Origin: Echinicola soli
GTDB lineage: Bacteria > Bacteroidota > Bacteroidia > Cytophagales > Cyclobacteriaceae
Reading direction: 5' to 3'
DNA length: 64,000 nucleotides
NCBI RefSeq assembly: GCF_006575665.1
Contig: NZ_CP041253.1
Coordinates: 4,625,001 to 4,689,000, forward strand
Shown here: piece by piece, positions 33,108-42,267 of the stretch
How positions within the stretch are numbered: position 1 is the stretch's first letter
How the letters are laid out: every line of letters starts with the position of its first letter
Program-made: the position numbers and the translations under genes
The notes under the pieces: generated by a model
What the model was told of the DNA's origin: nothing
Seen by the model: only the letters and a program-made list of their open reading frames with translations
Databases searched by the model: none

Positions 33108-35831
33108 ATGAAACTACTACGTTTCATATTGCTATTTCAGCTCATTTCGATGATGCCAGTCCTTAAGGCGATGCCCTTTCAGGTCAATTCGCCACATTTG
33201 GCAATGTCTATGGAAGGTAAAATTGACAGCCTTAACAACTGGGCTGAAAAAAACATTGAAAAAAACACCAAAAAGGCACTTGACAATTCCATTGTAGCAC
33301 TCGATCAAGCACAGAAGATCAACTATAGCTTAGGAGAAGCCGAGAGCATGATCAATTTGGGCTGGATTTATTACCGCATGAATCAGTATTCACTGGCGAT
33401 TGAATATGCATTTAAAGGGCACCAAAGTATTGTCCCGCTAAACAATCAAAGGCTATTGGCGAAGTCCCTGCTGAACATAGGGGCTATCTACAGTGGAAGT
33501 ACAGACCAATTAGCTGATGCACTCGAATATTTTGAGCAAGCTTATGAAAAAAGTAAGCCCCTTAATGACAATATGCTTACGGGAAGGGCACTTAACAACA
33601 TTGCCTGGATACTGACTCAAATGGGCAATTATGATGAGGCTCGGGACCTGATCACACCTTATGTTAAAAAAAATGGAAACCAATTTCTTAGCTCATTTGC
33701 CCACAGGACATTGGGAGATATTAATGTGGCAGAAGGTGACACCACAGCTGCCATTGGCAATTATAAAGCTTGCTTTGAAATCCTGAAAAGCGAAAACGCT
33801 TACTATTTTACCACGGTCAGTGTCATTATCAGATTGTCACGTCTCTACCTGGCAAGGGACCAATATTACATGGCCAAGCGCTATTTGGACCAAGGCAAAA
33901 ATATCAGCACCGAAAATCACTATCGTGAACATATGGTGGAGATAAACCAAATGTACGCGCAGTATTACGAAGCAATCGGCAACTGGAAGCAAGCGCTTAA
34001 CTTCCAAAAAGAATACACAGCCCTTGTAGATAGCCTTCATGGTAAACTAAACGCCAAAAGCATGGGCAAGCTGGAAGCTAAGTTTGACTTTGACCAGCGA
34101 CTTGACGCCATCAATACTGAAATGGCCCTTAACGAAAAGCTGATTAATGAAAAATTGCAGCAACAGATCTTTAAGCGAAACATTTTTCTGATCGGGTTCA
34201 TCCTCATGATTATCCTGGCTACTTTTATTCTATTTAGTACATACAAGATTAGAAAGACCAAACAACAGGCCGAATCTGCTAACCGGGCAAAGTCCGATTT
34301 TATCAGCAGCATGAGCCACGAAATACGAACACCCCTCAACGGCGTCATCGGTTTCTCGGACTTGCTTAGCTCCACCACCTTGGACGCTAGCCAAAGGCAA
34401 TATATCAACCTAATCAATCAGTCCGCAAAGTCCTTAATGGAAATCGTCAATGACATCCTGGACTTTTCCAAAATAGAGGCAGGCAAGCTTGAAATAGAAA
34501 AATCACCTACCTACATGTATGACCTGGGCATTGAAGCCATTAATCTTATTGCTTTCCATGCCCATAAAAAGCAACTCGAACTGATCCTGGACATCGATGA
34601 AGACATTCCCTTCTCGGTGATGGCGGACCAGTTAAGATTAAAACAAATTCTCATTAACCTCCTGAGCAATGCCGTAAAATTCACTTCCAAAGGCGAGATC
34701 ATCTTAAAAATAGAATATGTCCGATCACTTACCAACGGTGAAGCTACCATTCGTTTTATGGTAAAAGACACCGGAACGGGCATCAACAAAATAAATCAAG
34801 CAAAGGTTTTCAGTGCCTTTACCCAAGAGGATTCTTCCACCAGTCGAAAGTTTGGGGGAACTGGACTTGGCCTGACCATTTCAAAAAAGCTACTTGAGAT
34901 GATGGACAGTGAGATCCACCTGGAAAGTGAAATGGGAAAGGGCAGTGCTTTTTGGTTTGATTTGGACTTCGTCGTACTAAAGAAAAAATCCGATAAGAAA
35001 ATCTCTCAGATCCTAATCGGTCGAAAGACACTTATCATTGATGATAATAACATACACCGTCATGTCATCAGCACGGTTATCCATAAACTTAACGGATCCA
35101 TTGAACAGGCTAAAAACGAGAAACAAGCCCATGCCCTATTGGAGAAGGAAGCACCTTTTGACCTTATTTTGATCAATCAAAACCTTTACAGCATTGACGG
35201 CATGACCTTGGCCAAAAAGCTAAAAGAAAGCTCACAAATTCCCGCTACCACCAAGGTCATATTGATGCACAATGCCTTTGTGCGTGACATCACCCTTCCA
35301 GAACACGTCGACGCATTTCTTATCAAGCCTTTTAAGAAGCCTGATTTTCTGGATATTGTGCATAAGTTGTTTAACACTGAAAAAGACCATACACCTGAGA
35401 CCACTTTCTTGGTCCAACCAAATGACCTGGAAGGGCTGAAAACCATTTCTCCTACCATTCTAATTGCAGAGGACAATATGGTAAACATGATTCTGACCAA
35501 AAAAATGCTCCGATCTCTAGTACCAAATTCAGCTATTTTAGAAGCAAAAAATGGTAAACAAGCAGTGGAAGTATTCCAAACCAATGATGTGGACATCATT
35601 TTTATGGACATTCAAATGCCCGTGCTAAATGGATATGAGGCTACCCGAATGATCCGTAAATTGGAAGGAATGGATAGGCATACCCCTATCATTGCGCTGA
35701 CGGCGGGAATTCTTAACAATGAAAAACAAAAAAGCCAGACAGCAGGCTTAGATGATTTTACTGCAAAACCAATGGACAAAGAAGCCATCACCAAAATACT
35801 CCTTTACCACCTCACCCAGCAAGTAAGCTGA
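33108..35831 (+). CDS. TPR hybrid histidine kinase with two receiver domains
   Basis: A 907-residue membrane sensor. Residues 1-22 resemble a signal peptide, TPR-like helical repeats fill about 45-310 (periplasmic sensor), a membrane helix lies at 359-377, and a HisKA domain at about 395-460 has SSMSHEIRTPLNG with His404 as the phosphorylation site. The HATPase domain near 505-620 has NLLSNAVKFT, KDTGTGI and GGTGLGLTI. Receiver one (640-755) has Asn690 where the phosphoacceptor Asp is expected. Receiver two (783-900) is complete, with E788-D789 and Asp834, Thr865 and Lys887. It ends 211 bp before hslV, which is convergent. No partner regulator lies adjacent. Confidence 0.9.
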   Translation: MKLLRFILLFQLISMMPVLKAMPFQVNSPHLAMSMEGKIDSLNNWAEKNIEKNTKKALDNSIVALDQAQKINYSLGEAESMINLGWIYYRMNQYSLAIEYAFKGHQSIVPLNNQRLLAKSLLNIGAIYSGSTDQLADALEYFEQAYEKSKPLNDNMLTGRALNNIAWILTQMGNYDEARDLITPYVKKNGNQFLSSFAHRTLGDINVAEGDTTAAIGNYKACFEILKSENAYYFTTVSVIIRLSRLYLARDQYYMAKRYLDQGKNISTENHYREHMVEINQMYAQYYEAIGNWKQALNFQKEYTALVDSLHGKLNAKSMGKLEAKFDFDQRLDAINTEMALNEKLINEKLQQQIFKRNIFLIGFILMIILATFILFSTYKIRKTKQQAESANRAKSDFISSMSHEIRTPLNGVIGFSDLLSSTTLDASQRQYINLINQSAKSLMEIVNDILDFSKIEAGKLEIEKSPTYMYDLGIEAINLIAFHAHKKQLELILDIDEDIPFSVMADQLRLKQILINLLSNAVKFTSKGEIILKIEYVRSLTNGEATIRFMVKDTGTGINKINQAKVFSAFTQEDSSTSRKFGGTGLGLTISKKLLEMMDSEIHLESEMGKGSAFWFDLDFVVLKKKSDKKISQILIGRKTLIIDDNNIHRHVISTVIHKLNGSIEQAKNEKQAHALLEKEAPFDLILINQNLYSIDGMTLAKKLKESSQIPATTKVILMHNAFVRDITLPEHVDAFLIKPFKKPDFLDIVHKLFNTEKDHTPETTFLVQPNDLEGLKTISPTILIAEDNMVNMILTKKMLRSLVPNSAILEAKNGKQAVEVFQTNDVDIIFMDIQMPVLNGYEATRMIRKLEGMDRHTPIIALTAGILNNEKQKSQTAGLDDFTAKPMDKEAITKILLYHLTQQVS

Positions 35832-35971
35832 TATAAGCAGGGCCAGGATAGATTTTGAAGAAGCCTTGGGTCGCAACAGATAGGCTAATGCATATTTTAG
35901 GCTAAAAACACCAAAGTTAAAAAGGGAAACCCCGTTAACCTGATTTCGGCTTAAGATTAGCACTATAAACA

Positions 35972-36001
35972 TTGGGAGCTTGTCTAAAGCCAAGCTCCCA
36001 A
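35972..36001. terminator. Bidirectional hairpin between hybrid kinase and hslV
   Basis: TTGGGAGCTTG (35972-35982) and CAAGCTCCCAA (35991-36001) form a perfect 11-bp stem with an 8-base loop between two convergent genes. The flanking T-runs are poor, so the strength is unclear. Confidence 0.6.
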
Positions 36002-36042
36002 GCAGGTTCACAGTGACGATTTTTGTTATCTAACTGAGGTTG

Positions 36043-36585
36043 TTAAGAAGTTACTTTTTCCACCACAAGATTATGATTGGTATAAATACAGATATCAGCG
36101 GCTATGTTAAGGCTTTCTCTTACCATCTCTTCGGCGGATAGCTGGTTAGCAAATTTCTTTAGCGCCCTGGCAGCAGACTGTGCGTACATACTCCCAGAAC
36201 CTATCGTAGCGATTTCCATATCAGGTTCGATCACATCACCAGTTCCTGAAATGATCAACACATCATCTGCATCTGCCACGATCATCATCGCTTCCAGTTT
36301 GCTCAGCATACGATCGGTCCTCCACTCTTTGGCCAGCTCCACCGCAGCTCTCTTCATATTGTTTCCATAAGCGCCGAGCTTCTCTTCAAATTTTTCCAGA
36401 AGGGTAAAAGCATCTGCAGTAGAGCCTGCAAAGCCAGTTACTATTTTCCCTCCTTGGAGCTTTCGCACCTTATTGACACTGCTTTTAGCCACAGTGTTGC
36501 CCAAGGTGGCCTGGCCATCTGCTCCGATGACCACTTCTCCGTTATGCTTAATGGCCACAACCGTGGTGGATCTTAATTTTTCCAT
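36043..36585 (-). CDS. hslV: HslV protease subunit
   Basis: Proteolytic subunit of the HslUV (ClpQY) protease, 180 residues, forming a double hexamer in the cytoplasm. MEKLRS is a short propeptide and the mature enzyme should begin at Thr7 (TTVVAIKHNGEVVIGADGQA). Lys and Asp of the active site lie in the NVRKLQGGKI-like stretch near 37-46 and near the N-terminus. GFAGSTADAFTLLE near 50-63 is family-typical. The start at 36585 is chosen over the 14-codon longer frame because the propeptide is then of usual length. The HslU ATPase gene is not in the window. Confidence 0.93.
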   Translation of the reverse strand: MEKLRSTTVVAIKHNGEVVIGADGQATLGNTVAKSSVNKVRKLQGGKIVTGFAGSTADAFTLLEKFEEKLGAYGNNMKRAAVELAKEWRTDRMLSKLEAMMIVADADDVLIISGTGDVIEPDMEIATIGSGSMYAQSAARALKKFANQLSAEEMVRESLNIAADICIYTNHNLVVEKVTS

Positions 36586-36838
36586 GTTTATTATGTAGTT
36601 GTAATGTTTTAAGGTTTCGGGGTTCAAATGTGACGAAGGTTACAACATATTAAAGTTATGATAAAATGTAACTTCCTTCCCGATCAAAGCCCTTATTATC
36701 TTTTACTTGTAACGCCTAAATTATTTCCATAAAATAGGGGAAAGGCATTGACACTTTTCCATTTGCTTTTTCTCTAAACTTGATACTTGTGTCTTGATCA
36801 TTTATACTCCCCTAATTGGCAAAAACCATACTAAAAGA

Positions 36839-36874
36839 AAAAGCCCTGTCAGGAATGCACCGAACAGGACTTTT
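36839..36874 (-). terminator. Intrinsic terminator after the PDH E2 gene
   Basis: On the minus strand AAAAGTCCTGT pairs with ACAGGGCTTTT (one U-G pair, 14-base loop), followed by T-rich sequence, 40 bp beyond the E2 stop codon. Confidence 0.75.
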
Positions 36875-36912
36875 TGACATATTTTACAGCATCATTGTGC
36901 CGTTTGATTACA

Positions 36913-38577
36913 TTATATCAGGATTCTCACAGGATCTTCCAGTAATCCCTTAAGTGTTTTAAGGAAACCAGAACCTACAGCACCATCAACCACTCTGTGA
37001 TCACATGACAAGGTTACTTTCATCACATTTCCTACTTGCATCTGACCATCCTTCACGATCACTGTCTCCTTAATACCCCCTACGGCCAGGATACAGGCAT
37101 CCGGTGGATTTACGATCGCCGTAAACTCTTCGATGCCAAACATTCCAAGATTGGAAATGGTAAAGGTATTTCCTTCCCAATCTTTAGGCTGAAGCTCTTT
37201 GTTTTTAGCCTTTCCACCCAAAGTCTTGGCTTCCTGGGAAATCTGTGACAATGTCTTGCTATCTGCAAAACGGATCACTGGTACCAAAAGTCCTTCCTCC
37301 ACCGCTACGGCCATGCCGATATGAACATGCTCGTTGTAGCGGATTTTGTCTCCCAGCCAGCTGGAATTCACTTTTGGGTGTTGCCTCAATGAAGCAGCCA
37401 CTGCCTTGATCACCATGTCATTGAACGATATCTTCACGGGAGCGATTTCATTCATACTCTTACGTGCTTCGATTGCCTTATCCATATTGATCTCCATGGT
37501 CAGGTAAAAGTGCGGAGCGCTGAACTTACTCTCCGCCAATCGCTTGGCAATGGTTTTCCTCATTTGGGAAACCTTTTCTTCAGTATAAGATTCTTGTCCT
37601 ACTGCTGCTGGAGCGGCTGCACCGGATTGGGCAGCAGGCTGTGCTGTAGCAGGGTCGAAGCTCTCTACGTCGCGTTTGATTATTCGTCCACCTTCTCCGG
37701 ATCCTTTGATCAACGCGATATCCACTCCTTTGTCCTCAGCCAGTTTCTTGGCCAATGGAGATGCTTTGATCCTTCCGTTTTCAGAAGAACTGCTGGAAGA
37801 AGTGGTTTTTTCTGATGCTTCTTCTTTCTTTGGTTCGGGCTTGGATTCAGTTTTAGGTACTTCCTTCTTTTCTTCCTTAGTAGCTGGCTTTTCTTCATTG
37901 CCGCCATTGGACTTTTGCTTGTGCGCCTTTAGAAGCTTCTCATAATCAGCACCTTTCTCTCCAATCACCGCGATCACTCCGTCGATCGGCACACTATCTC
38001 CTTCTTGGACACCGATATGCAGGAGCACACCGTCATCGTAAGATTCCAGTTCCATGGTAGCCTTATCGGTTTCCACTTCTGCTAGAATGTCCCCTGACTT
38101 CACTTCGTCGCCTTCTTTTTTAAGCCAAGAAGCGATGGTACCTTCCTGCATCGTATCACTCATTTTGGGCATGGTGATCAGGTTGGCATTGACATCAGAT
38201 GTATCGATTTCCTCAGCAGGTGCAGACTCACTGCTGCTCTCCTCTTTTTTATCTTCTTTTGGTGCTTCTTCTTTAGCAGCTTCGGCATCTCCATTGCCTC
38301 CACCGTCTAAGTCTTTGAGCAGGTCATCGATGTTTTCTCCTTTTTCACCGATAATAGCGATTACTCCATTTACTGGAACAGCGTCTTTCTCTTCCACTCC
38401 AATGTGCAGCAACACCCCTTCATCATAAGACTCCAGCTCCATGGTAGCTTTGTCAGTTTCCACTTCTGCCAGGATGTCCCCAGCTTTTACATCGTCTCCT
38501 ACTTTCTTTAACCAAGCTGCGATCACCCCTTCTTCCATGGTGTCGCTCATTTTGGGCATTCTTATTACTTCGGCCAT
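36913..38577 (-). CDS. Pyruvate dehydrogenase E2 (dihydrolipoamide acetyltransferase)
   Basis: Core of the pyruvate dehydrogenase complex, transferring the acetyl group to CoA. The 554-residue protein has two lipoyl domains (1-82 and about 132-208) with lipoyl lysines Lys43 and Lys172, each in ETDKATMELES; acidic and Ala/Ser-rich linkers; a peripheral-subunit-binding domain near 270-308 (KASPLAKKLAEDKGVDI); and the catalytic domain from about 335 to the end, with the active-site His in SCDHRVVDGAVG. It stands alone on the minus strand; E1 and E3 genes are not next to it. The two lipoyl domains are closely similar, pointing to an internal duplication. Confidence 0.95.
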   Translation of the reverse strand: MAEVIRMPKMSDTMEEGVIAAWLKKVGDDVKAGDILAEVETDKATMELESYDEGVLLHIGVEEKDAVPVNGVIAIIGEKGENIDDLLKDLDGGGNGDAEAAKEEAPKEDKKEESSSESAPAEEIDTSDVNANLITMPKMSDTMQEGTIASWLKKEGDEVKSGDILAEVETDKATMELESYDDGVLLHIGVQEGDSVPIDGVIAVIGEKGADYEKLLKAHKQKSNGGNEEKPATKEEKKEVPKTESKPEPKKEEASEKTTSSSSSSENGRIKASPLAKKLAEDKGVDIALIKGSGEGGRIIKRDVESFDPATAQPAAQSGAAAPAAVGQESYTEEKVSQMRKTIAKRLAESKFSAPHFYLTMEINMDKAIEARKSMNEIAPVKISFNDMVIKAVAASLRQHPKVNSSWLGDKIRYNEHVHIGMAVAVEEGLLVPVIRFADSKTLSQISQEAKTLGGKAKNKELQPKDWEGNTFTISNLGMFGIEEFTAIVNPPDACILAVGGIKETVIVKDGQMQVGNVMKVTLSCDHRVVDGAVGSGFLKTLKGLLEDPVRILI

Positions 38578-38661
38578 AAGTTTTCTATATCCTATTCAAT
38601 TTTACGCAAGTCAAAAATAGTTCTTAAAATATCTTTATTCAAATTTAATAATGGTAATTTC

Positions 38662-39660
38662 ATGACTGCAAATCATGAAAACGTTTCGATTCTTTCTAAA
38701 ATGCCTTTGATTACCAACACCACTTATGCCGGACCATCGGTCCTGTTCAATGGTCATTTGCAAACCATCTTCCCCGCACTATTCAGAAAACACCTTTCAT
38801 TACCCTTTGACAGAGAAAGAATTACCACCCCCGATGGTGACTTTCTCGACCTCGATTGGTTGCGACAAGATAGTAAAAAACTTGTCATTATCTGTCATGG
38901 TCTGGAGGGAGATAGCCGAAGGCCTTACATGCAGGGAATGGCCAAACATTTTTTTCAAAATAAATATGATGTCCTGGCGTGGAATTTCCGAGGCTGCAGT
39001 GGGGAACTCAATATCAGGCCTTTTTTCTATCACTCAGGGGCCACCTATGATTTAGAAACGGTCATCAACCACGCTGAGGATAAATATGAGCAAATCTACC
39101 TGATAGGTTTTAGCCTTGGTGGAAATCTCACCCTAAAATACCTGGGAGAGCTCCTTCCCAAAAGCCCAAAAATCAAAAAGTCCGTCGCCATCTCTGTTCC
39201 ACTTCACCTCAAAAGTAGCTGCAATAAAATCAGCAGTGGAGAAAACCTGATCTATTCCAACCGATTTTTGAAAACACTGAAGGAAAAAGTCCAGAAAAAA
39301 GCTCTCATGTTTCCCGATGACCTCTCAACAGCGGAACTGCACAAAATAAAAACGCTCAGGGAGTTTGATGATAAATTCACCGGCCCTATGCACGGCTTTA
39401 GGGATGCCAGTCACTATTATGACCAATGCTCCTCACTCTACTTTCTCGAAGGGATTACCATCCCTACCCTGATCCTAAACGCTAAAAACGATCCTTTCTT
39501 GAGTGAAAAATGCTTCCCGGTGGACAAGGCACATGCGCTGGAAAATGTCTATATGGAATTCCCTGAAATAGGTGGACATGTGGGATTTAGCCCTCGTAAG
39601 CGGAAAGAAATCTACTGGTCAGAAAACCGAGCATTTGAATTTATCGATTCCGATGATTAA
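38662..39660 (+). CDS. YheT-family alpha/beta hydrolase
   Basis: A 332-residue serine hydrolase. TYAGPSVLFNGHLQTIFPAL near 21-40 is the family-specific start; VIICHGLEGDSRRPYMQGMA near 75-94 is the oxyanion region; GFSLGGNLTLKYLGELL near 149-165 holds the nucleophile Ser151; Asp in NAKNDPFLS near 273-281 and His in IGGHVGFSP near 304-312 complete the triad. The family handles esters of unknown identity; some members act on lipids. An ATG at 38701 (MPLITNTTYAGP) is a plausible alternative start because homologues often begin near there. It diverges from the E2 gene and is followed 26 bp later by the SRAP gene. Confidence 0.87.
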   Translation: MTANHENVSILSKMPLITNTTYAGPSVLFNGHLQTIFPALFRKHLSLPFDRERITTPDGDFLDLDWLRQDSKKLVIICHGLEGDSRRPYMQGMAKHFFQNKYDVLAWNFRGCSGELNIRPFFYHSGATYDLETVINHAEDKYEQIYLIGFSLGGNLTLKYLGELLPKSPKIKKSVAISVPLHLKSSCNKISSGENLIYSNRFLKTLKEKVQKKALMFPDDLSTAELHKIKTLREFDDKFTGPMHGFRDASHYYDQCSSLYFLEGITIPTLILNAKNDPFLSEKCFPVDKAHALENVYMEFPEIGGHVGFSPRKRKEIYWSENRAFEFIDSDD

Positions 39661-39686
39661 TTTACACGAAACTCCCACTAACCATC

Positions 39687-40385
39687 ATGTGTGAACGATA
39701 TTCCTTAGCCACGACCAAACAAGATCTGGAAACCCGCTTTGACGCGGAGATGTTGGATAATTTCCAGCCCAGGTACAATATTGGCCCTACCCAACTTCTT
39801 CCGCTCATCACCTCTGAGAGTCCCCGGGGGTTTTCACACTTTTACTGGGGGATGACACCGGAATTTTCTAAGAACAAACCTGTCTCCCTTAAATACATTA
39901 ATGCAAAAGCAGAAACCGTTAACCTAAAAGCTTCCAGCAAATCGGCTTTCCAAAGAAGAAGGTGTATTATCCCTGCCGATGGGTATTATATGTGGAAAAA
40001 AGTGGGCAAAAAAACTAAAATCCCCTATCGTTTCACTTTTCATGACAAGCGGCTTTTTAGCTTTGCAGGGATATGGGAGGAATTTGAAAACGAAGCAGGC
40101 GATATTAACCACACTTTTTCTTTACTCACCACTGAAGCCAACGCCCTCCATAAGGATTTTGGCGATCGAATGCCGGTAATTTTAGAACGAGACCAAGAAA
40201 CAATCTGGTTGGACAAATTTAAAGGAGCCGACCAGCTGCTTGCCATTCTTAGTGGTCAAGATGCAGATGCCATGACCGCCTATACCGTCTCCCAAATGGT
40301 CAATCAAATCAGTGTGGATTCGGAATTCCTCATCAAAAAAACCAGTCCCATGGACCAATTTGGGAATTACACGCTCTTTGGTTAA
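39687..40385 (+). CDS. SOS-response-associated (SRAP/YedK) protein
   Basis: A 232-residue protein of the YedK/HMCES family that forms a covalent thiazolidine link to abasic sites in single-stranded DNA. Cys2 in MCERYSL is the reactive residue after Met removal. Asn in YNIGPTQ near 30-36, Glu in INAKAETV near 70-77, and His in LHKDFGDRMPVIL near 154-166 are the other conserved residues. It follows the YheT gene at 26 bp and may share its transcript. No LexA box is recognised. Confidence 0.92.
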   Translation: MCERYSLATTKQDLETRFDAEMLDNFQPRYNIGPTQLLPLITSESPRGFSHFYWGMTPEFSKNKPVSLKYINAKAETVNLKASSKSAFQRRRCIIPADGYYMWKKVGKKTKIPYRFTFHDKRLFSFAGIWEEFENEAGDINHTFSLLTTEANALHKDFGDRMPVILERDQETIWLDKFKGADQLLAILSGQDADAMTAYTVSQMVNQISVDSEFLIKKTSPMDQFGNYTLFG

Positions 40386-40588
40386 ATACCTGGAACCTTT
40401 GAACCTTGCAAGCTTATCCTTGGGACGATTTTTTCACCTTGACAAAGCCCTCTCCATAAGCGTATCGGCATCCGATTATTTAGATTCTCCATGAACTTTT
40501 GCCAAAGATGGTGCATATTTGTACTCTAGGTCACGATAATCAGAGGACCTTTGATGACTTTAAAGGCAGCAATTAACCAAAACTGATC

Positions 40589-41587
40589 ATGAAAAAATCC
40601 AGGATAATCGGTGTGGGCCACTATGTCCCCGAAAATGTCGTCACTAATGACGATCTCACCAAAATGATGGACACCAATGACCAATGGATTACTGAAAGAA
40701 CAGGCATTAAGGAAAGGCGCTGGTTTACGCCTGGCGTGGATACCGTAGCCAATATGTCTACCAAGGCTTCCAAAATGGCTGCCGAACGTGCAGGAATCAC
40801 TCTTAAAGACATTGATTTCATTGTTTTTGCGACCAGCACTCCCGATTATTTTGCCCCCGGTAATGGAGTGCTGCTTCAGCGGGAGCTTGGCCTTCAGGGC
40901 ATTGGCGCTTTGGATATAAGAAATGCTTGTTCTGGTTTTATTTACGGGCTGTCCGTCGCGGATCAGTTTATCAAAACAGGCATGTATAAGACCATCCTGT
41001 TGGTCGGCGCGGAAATCCAATCCTCTGCTTTGGACAAAAGTACCGCGGGAAGATCCAATGCGGTCATCTTTGCCGATGGTGCGGGTGCTGCGATCATCCA
41101 GGCGGCTGATGGTGACCATTCAGGGATTCTCTCCAGTCACCTGCATGCGGACGGGGATTATGCAGAGGAGCTTTACCTAAAAGATCCCGGTAGTAGCCGT
41201 GAAGTGAGACTTTCACCAGATATGGTGAATGAGGACAGCTTCAGGATGCAGATGAATGGCAATGTGGTCTTTAAACATGCCGTGGTCCGTTTTCATGAAG
41301 TCATTCAGGAAGCCCTTATGGCCAATAACAAAACGGTCGCTGACCTGGACCTCCTCGTCCCCCATCAAGCGAACCTGAGGATCAGCCAATTCATCCAGCA
41401 AAAGTTTGGCTTAACAGATGAAAAAGTTTTTAACAATATCCAACGCTATGGCAATACGACTGCCGCTACCATTCCACTTGCTCTGAGCGAAGCCTGGGAA
41501 CAAGGTAAGATCAAGGAAGGCGATTTATTGTGCCTGGCAGCATTTGGCAGTGGTTTTGCCTGGGGATCAGTATTGCTTCATTGGTAA
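40589..41587 (+). CDS. fabH: 3-oxoacyl-ACP synthase III
   Basis: Condenses acetyl-CoA with malonyl-ACP to start fatty acid synthesis, or does a related ketosynthase reaction. The 332-residue thiolase-fold protein has the full catalytic triad: Cys114 in DIRNACSGFIYG, His259 in LLVPHQANLRI, and Asn289 in YGNTTAATIPLAL. The N-terminal ITERTGIKERR near 34-44 is also typical. It stands apart from other fatty acid genes, so it could be a specialised FabH paralogue. The next gene follows after 10 bp. Confidence 0.92.
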   Translation: MKKSRIIGVGHYVPENVVTNDDLTKMMDTNDQWITERTGIKERRWFTPGVDTVANMSTKASKMAAERAGITLKDIDFIVFATSTPDYFAPGNGVLLQRELGLQGIGALDIRNACSGFIYGLSVADQFIKTGMYKTILLVGAEIQSSALDKSTAGRSNAVIFADGAGAAIIQAADGDHSGILSSHLHADGDYAEELYLKDPGSSREVRLSPDMVNEDSFRMQMNGNVVFKHAVVRFHEVIQEALMANNKTVADLDLLVPHQANLRISQFIQQKFGLTDEKVFNNIQRYGNTTAATIPLALSEAWEQGKIKEGDLLCLAAFGSGFAWGSVLLHW

Positions 41588-41597
41588 GCAGCCTATC

Positions 41598-42167
41598 ATG
41601 GAAGAAGGAATAATAGACCTCAAAATATTGGAAGACGAAGAACTGTTTTTGGGCATCCACCGGCTCAAAGAACAATTCGTCTCCTTGTTTTCGACCATAG
41701 CCAATCAAATCAGCGATCAAGAACTGACCACCTTTCATCCCTATCCCAAAGGCAAAAAAATCACCAAAGGCAATGAACTGCAGCATTGCCCTTACCAAGT
41801 ATTGGACCTAGTAAGAGACTTTGACAAAAAAGATGGGCTTAATATCCGCTTTATCAATTGGTGGGGAAATGGACTGTATCTCTTCGTGTTCTTTGGCATC
41901 GACCGTCTCCCGGAAGAAAGTGTTTTTAAAAATTACACCAACCATGGGTTCGAAATTTGTCTTACGGGCTCCCCCTGGGATTATACCGGCATTGTAAAGC
42001 ATCACCGGCACACCTCGGCTATCCAACACGACGATCTCCCCAATCACACTAAACGATATCACCACCTACAGTTAATGAAGCATATCCCATTCCATAGCGA
42101 TATTGAACAACTTCAAAGACATATTTTCTCAGAATGGCATGCTATGAAGAAGTTTCACCATGTCTAA
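41598..42167 (+). CDS. Conserved hypothetical protein
   Basis: A 189-residue protein of unknown function. Predicted to be soluble, with no signal peptide or membrane helix and with no motif I recognise; WWGNGLYLFVFFGIDRLP near 92-109 and ICLTGSPWDYTGIVKHH near 126-142 stand out. The start at 41598 (MEEGIIDLKILEDEE) is chosen because it follows the fabH stop by 10 bp; the longer frame lies inside fabH. Its close spacing makes co-transcription with fabH likely. Confidence 0.7.
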   Translation: MEEGIIDLKILEDEELFLGIHRLKEQFVSLFSTIANQISDQELTTFHPYPKGKKITKGNELQHCPYQVLDLVRDFDKKDGLNIRFINWWGNGLYLFVFFGIDRLPEESVFKNYTNHGFEICLTGSPWDYTGIVKHHRHTSAIQHDDLPNHTKRYHHLQLMKHIPFHSDIEQLQRHIFSEWHAMKKFHHV

Positions 42168-42267
42168 TCACTTTTTTTAAAGAATTAATTCTAATTTAGA
42201 AACAAGAAAAGAACAGAAAACGTAAACCCCACTTACAAAAAACGATCAAAAACGCTTTATAACGCTA

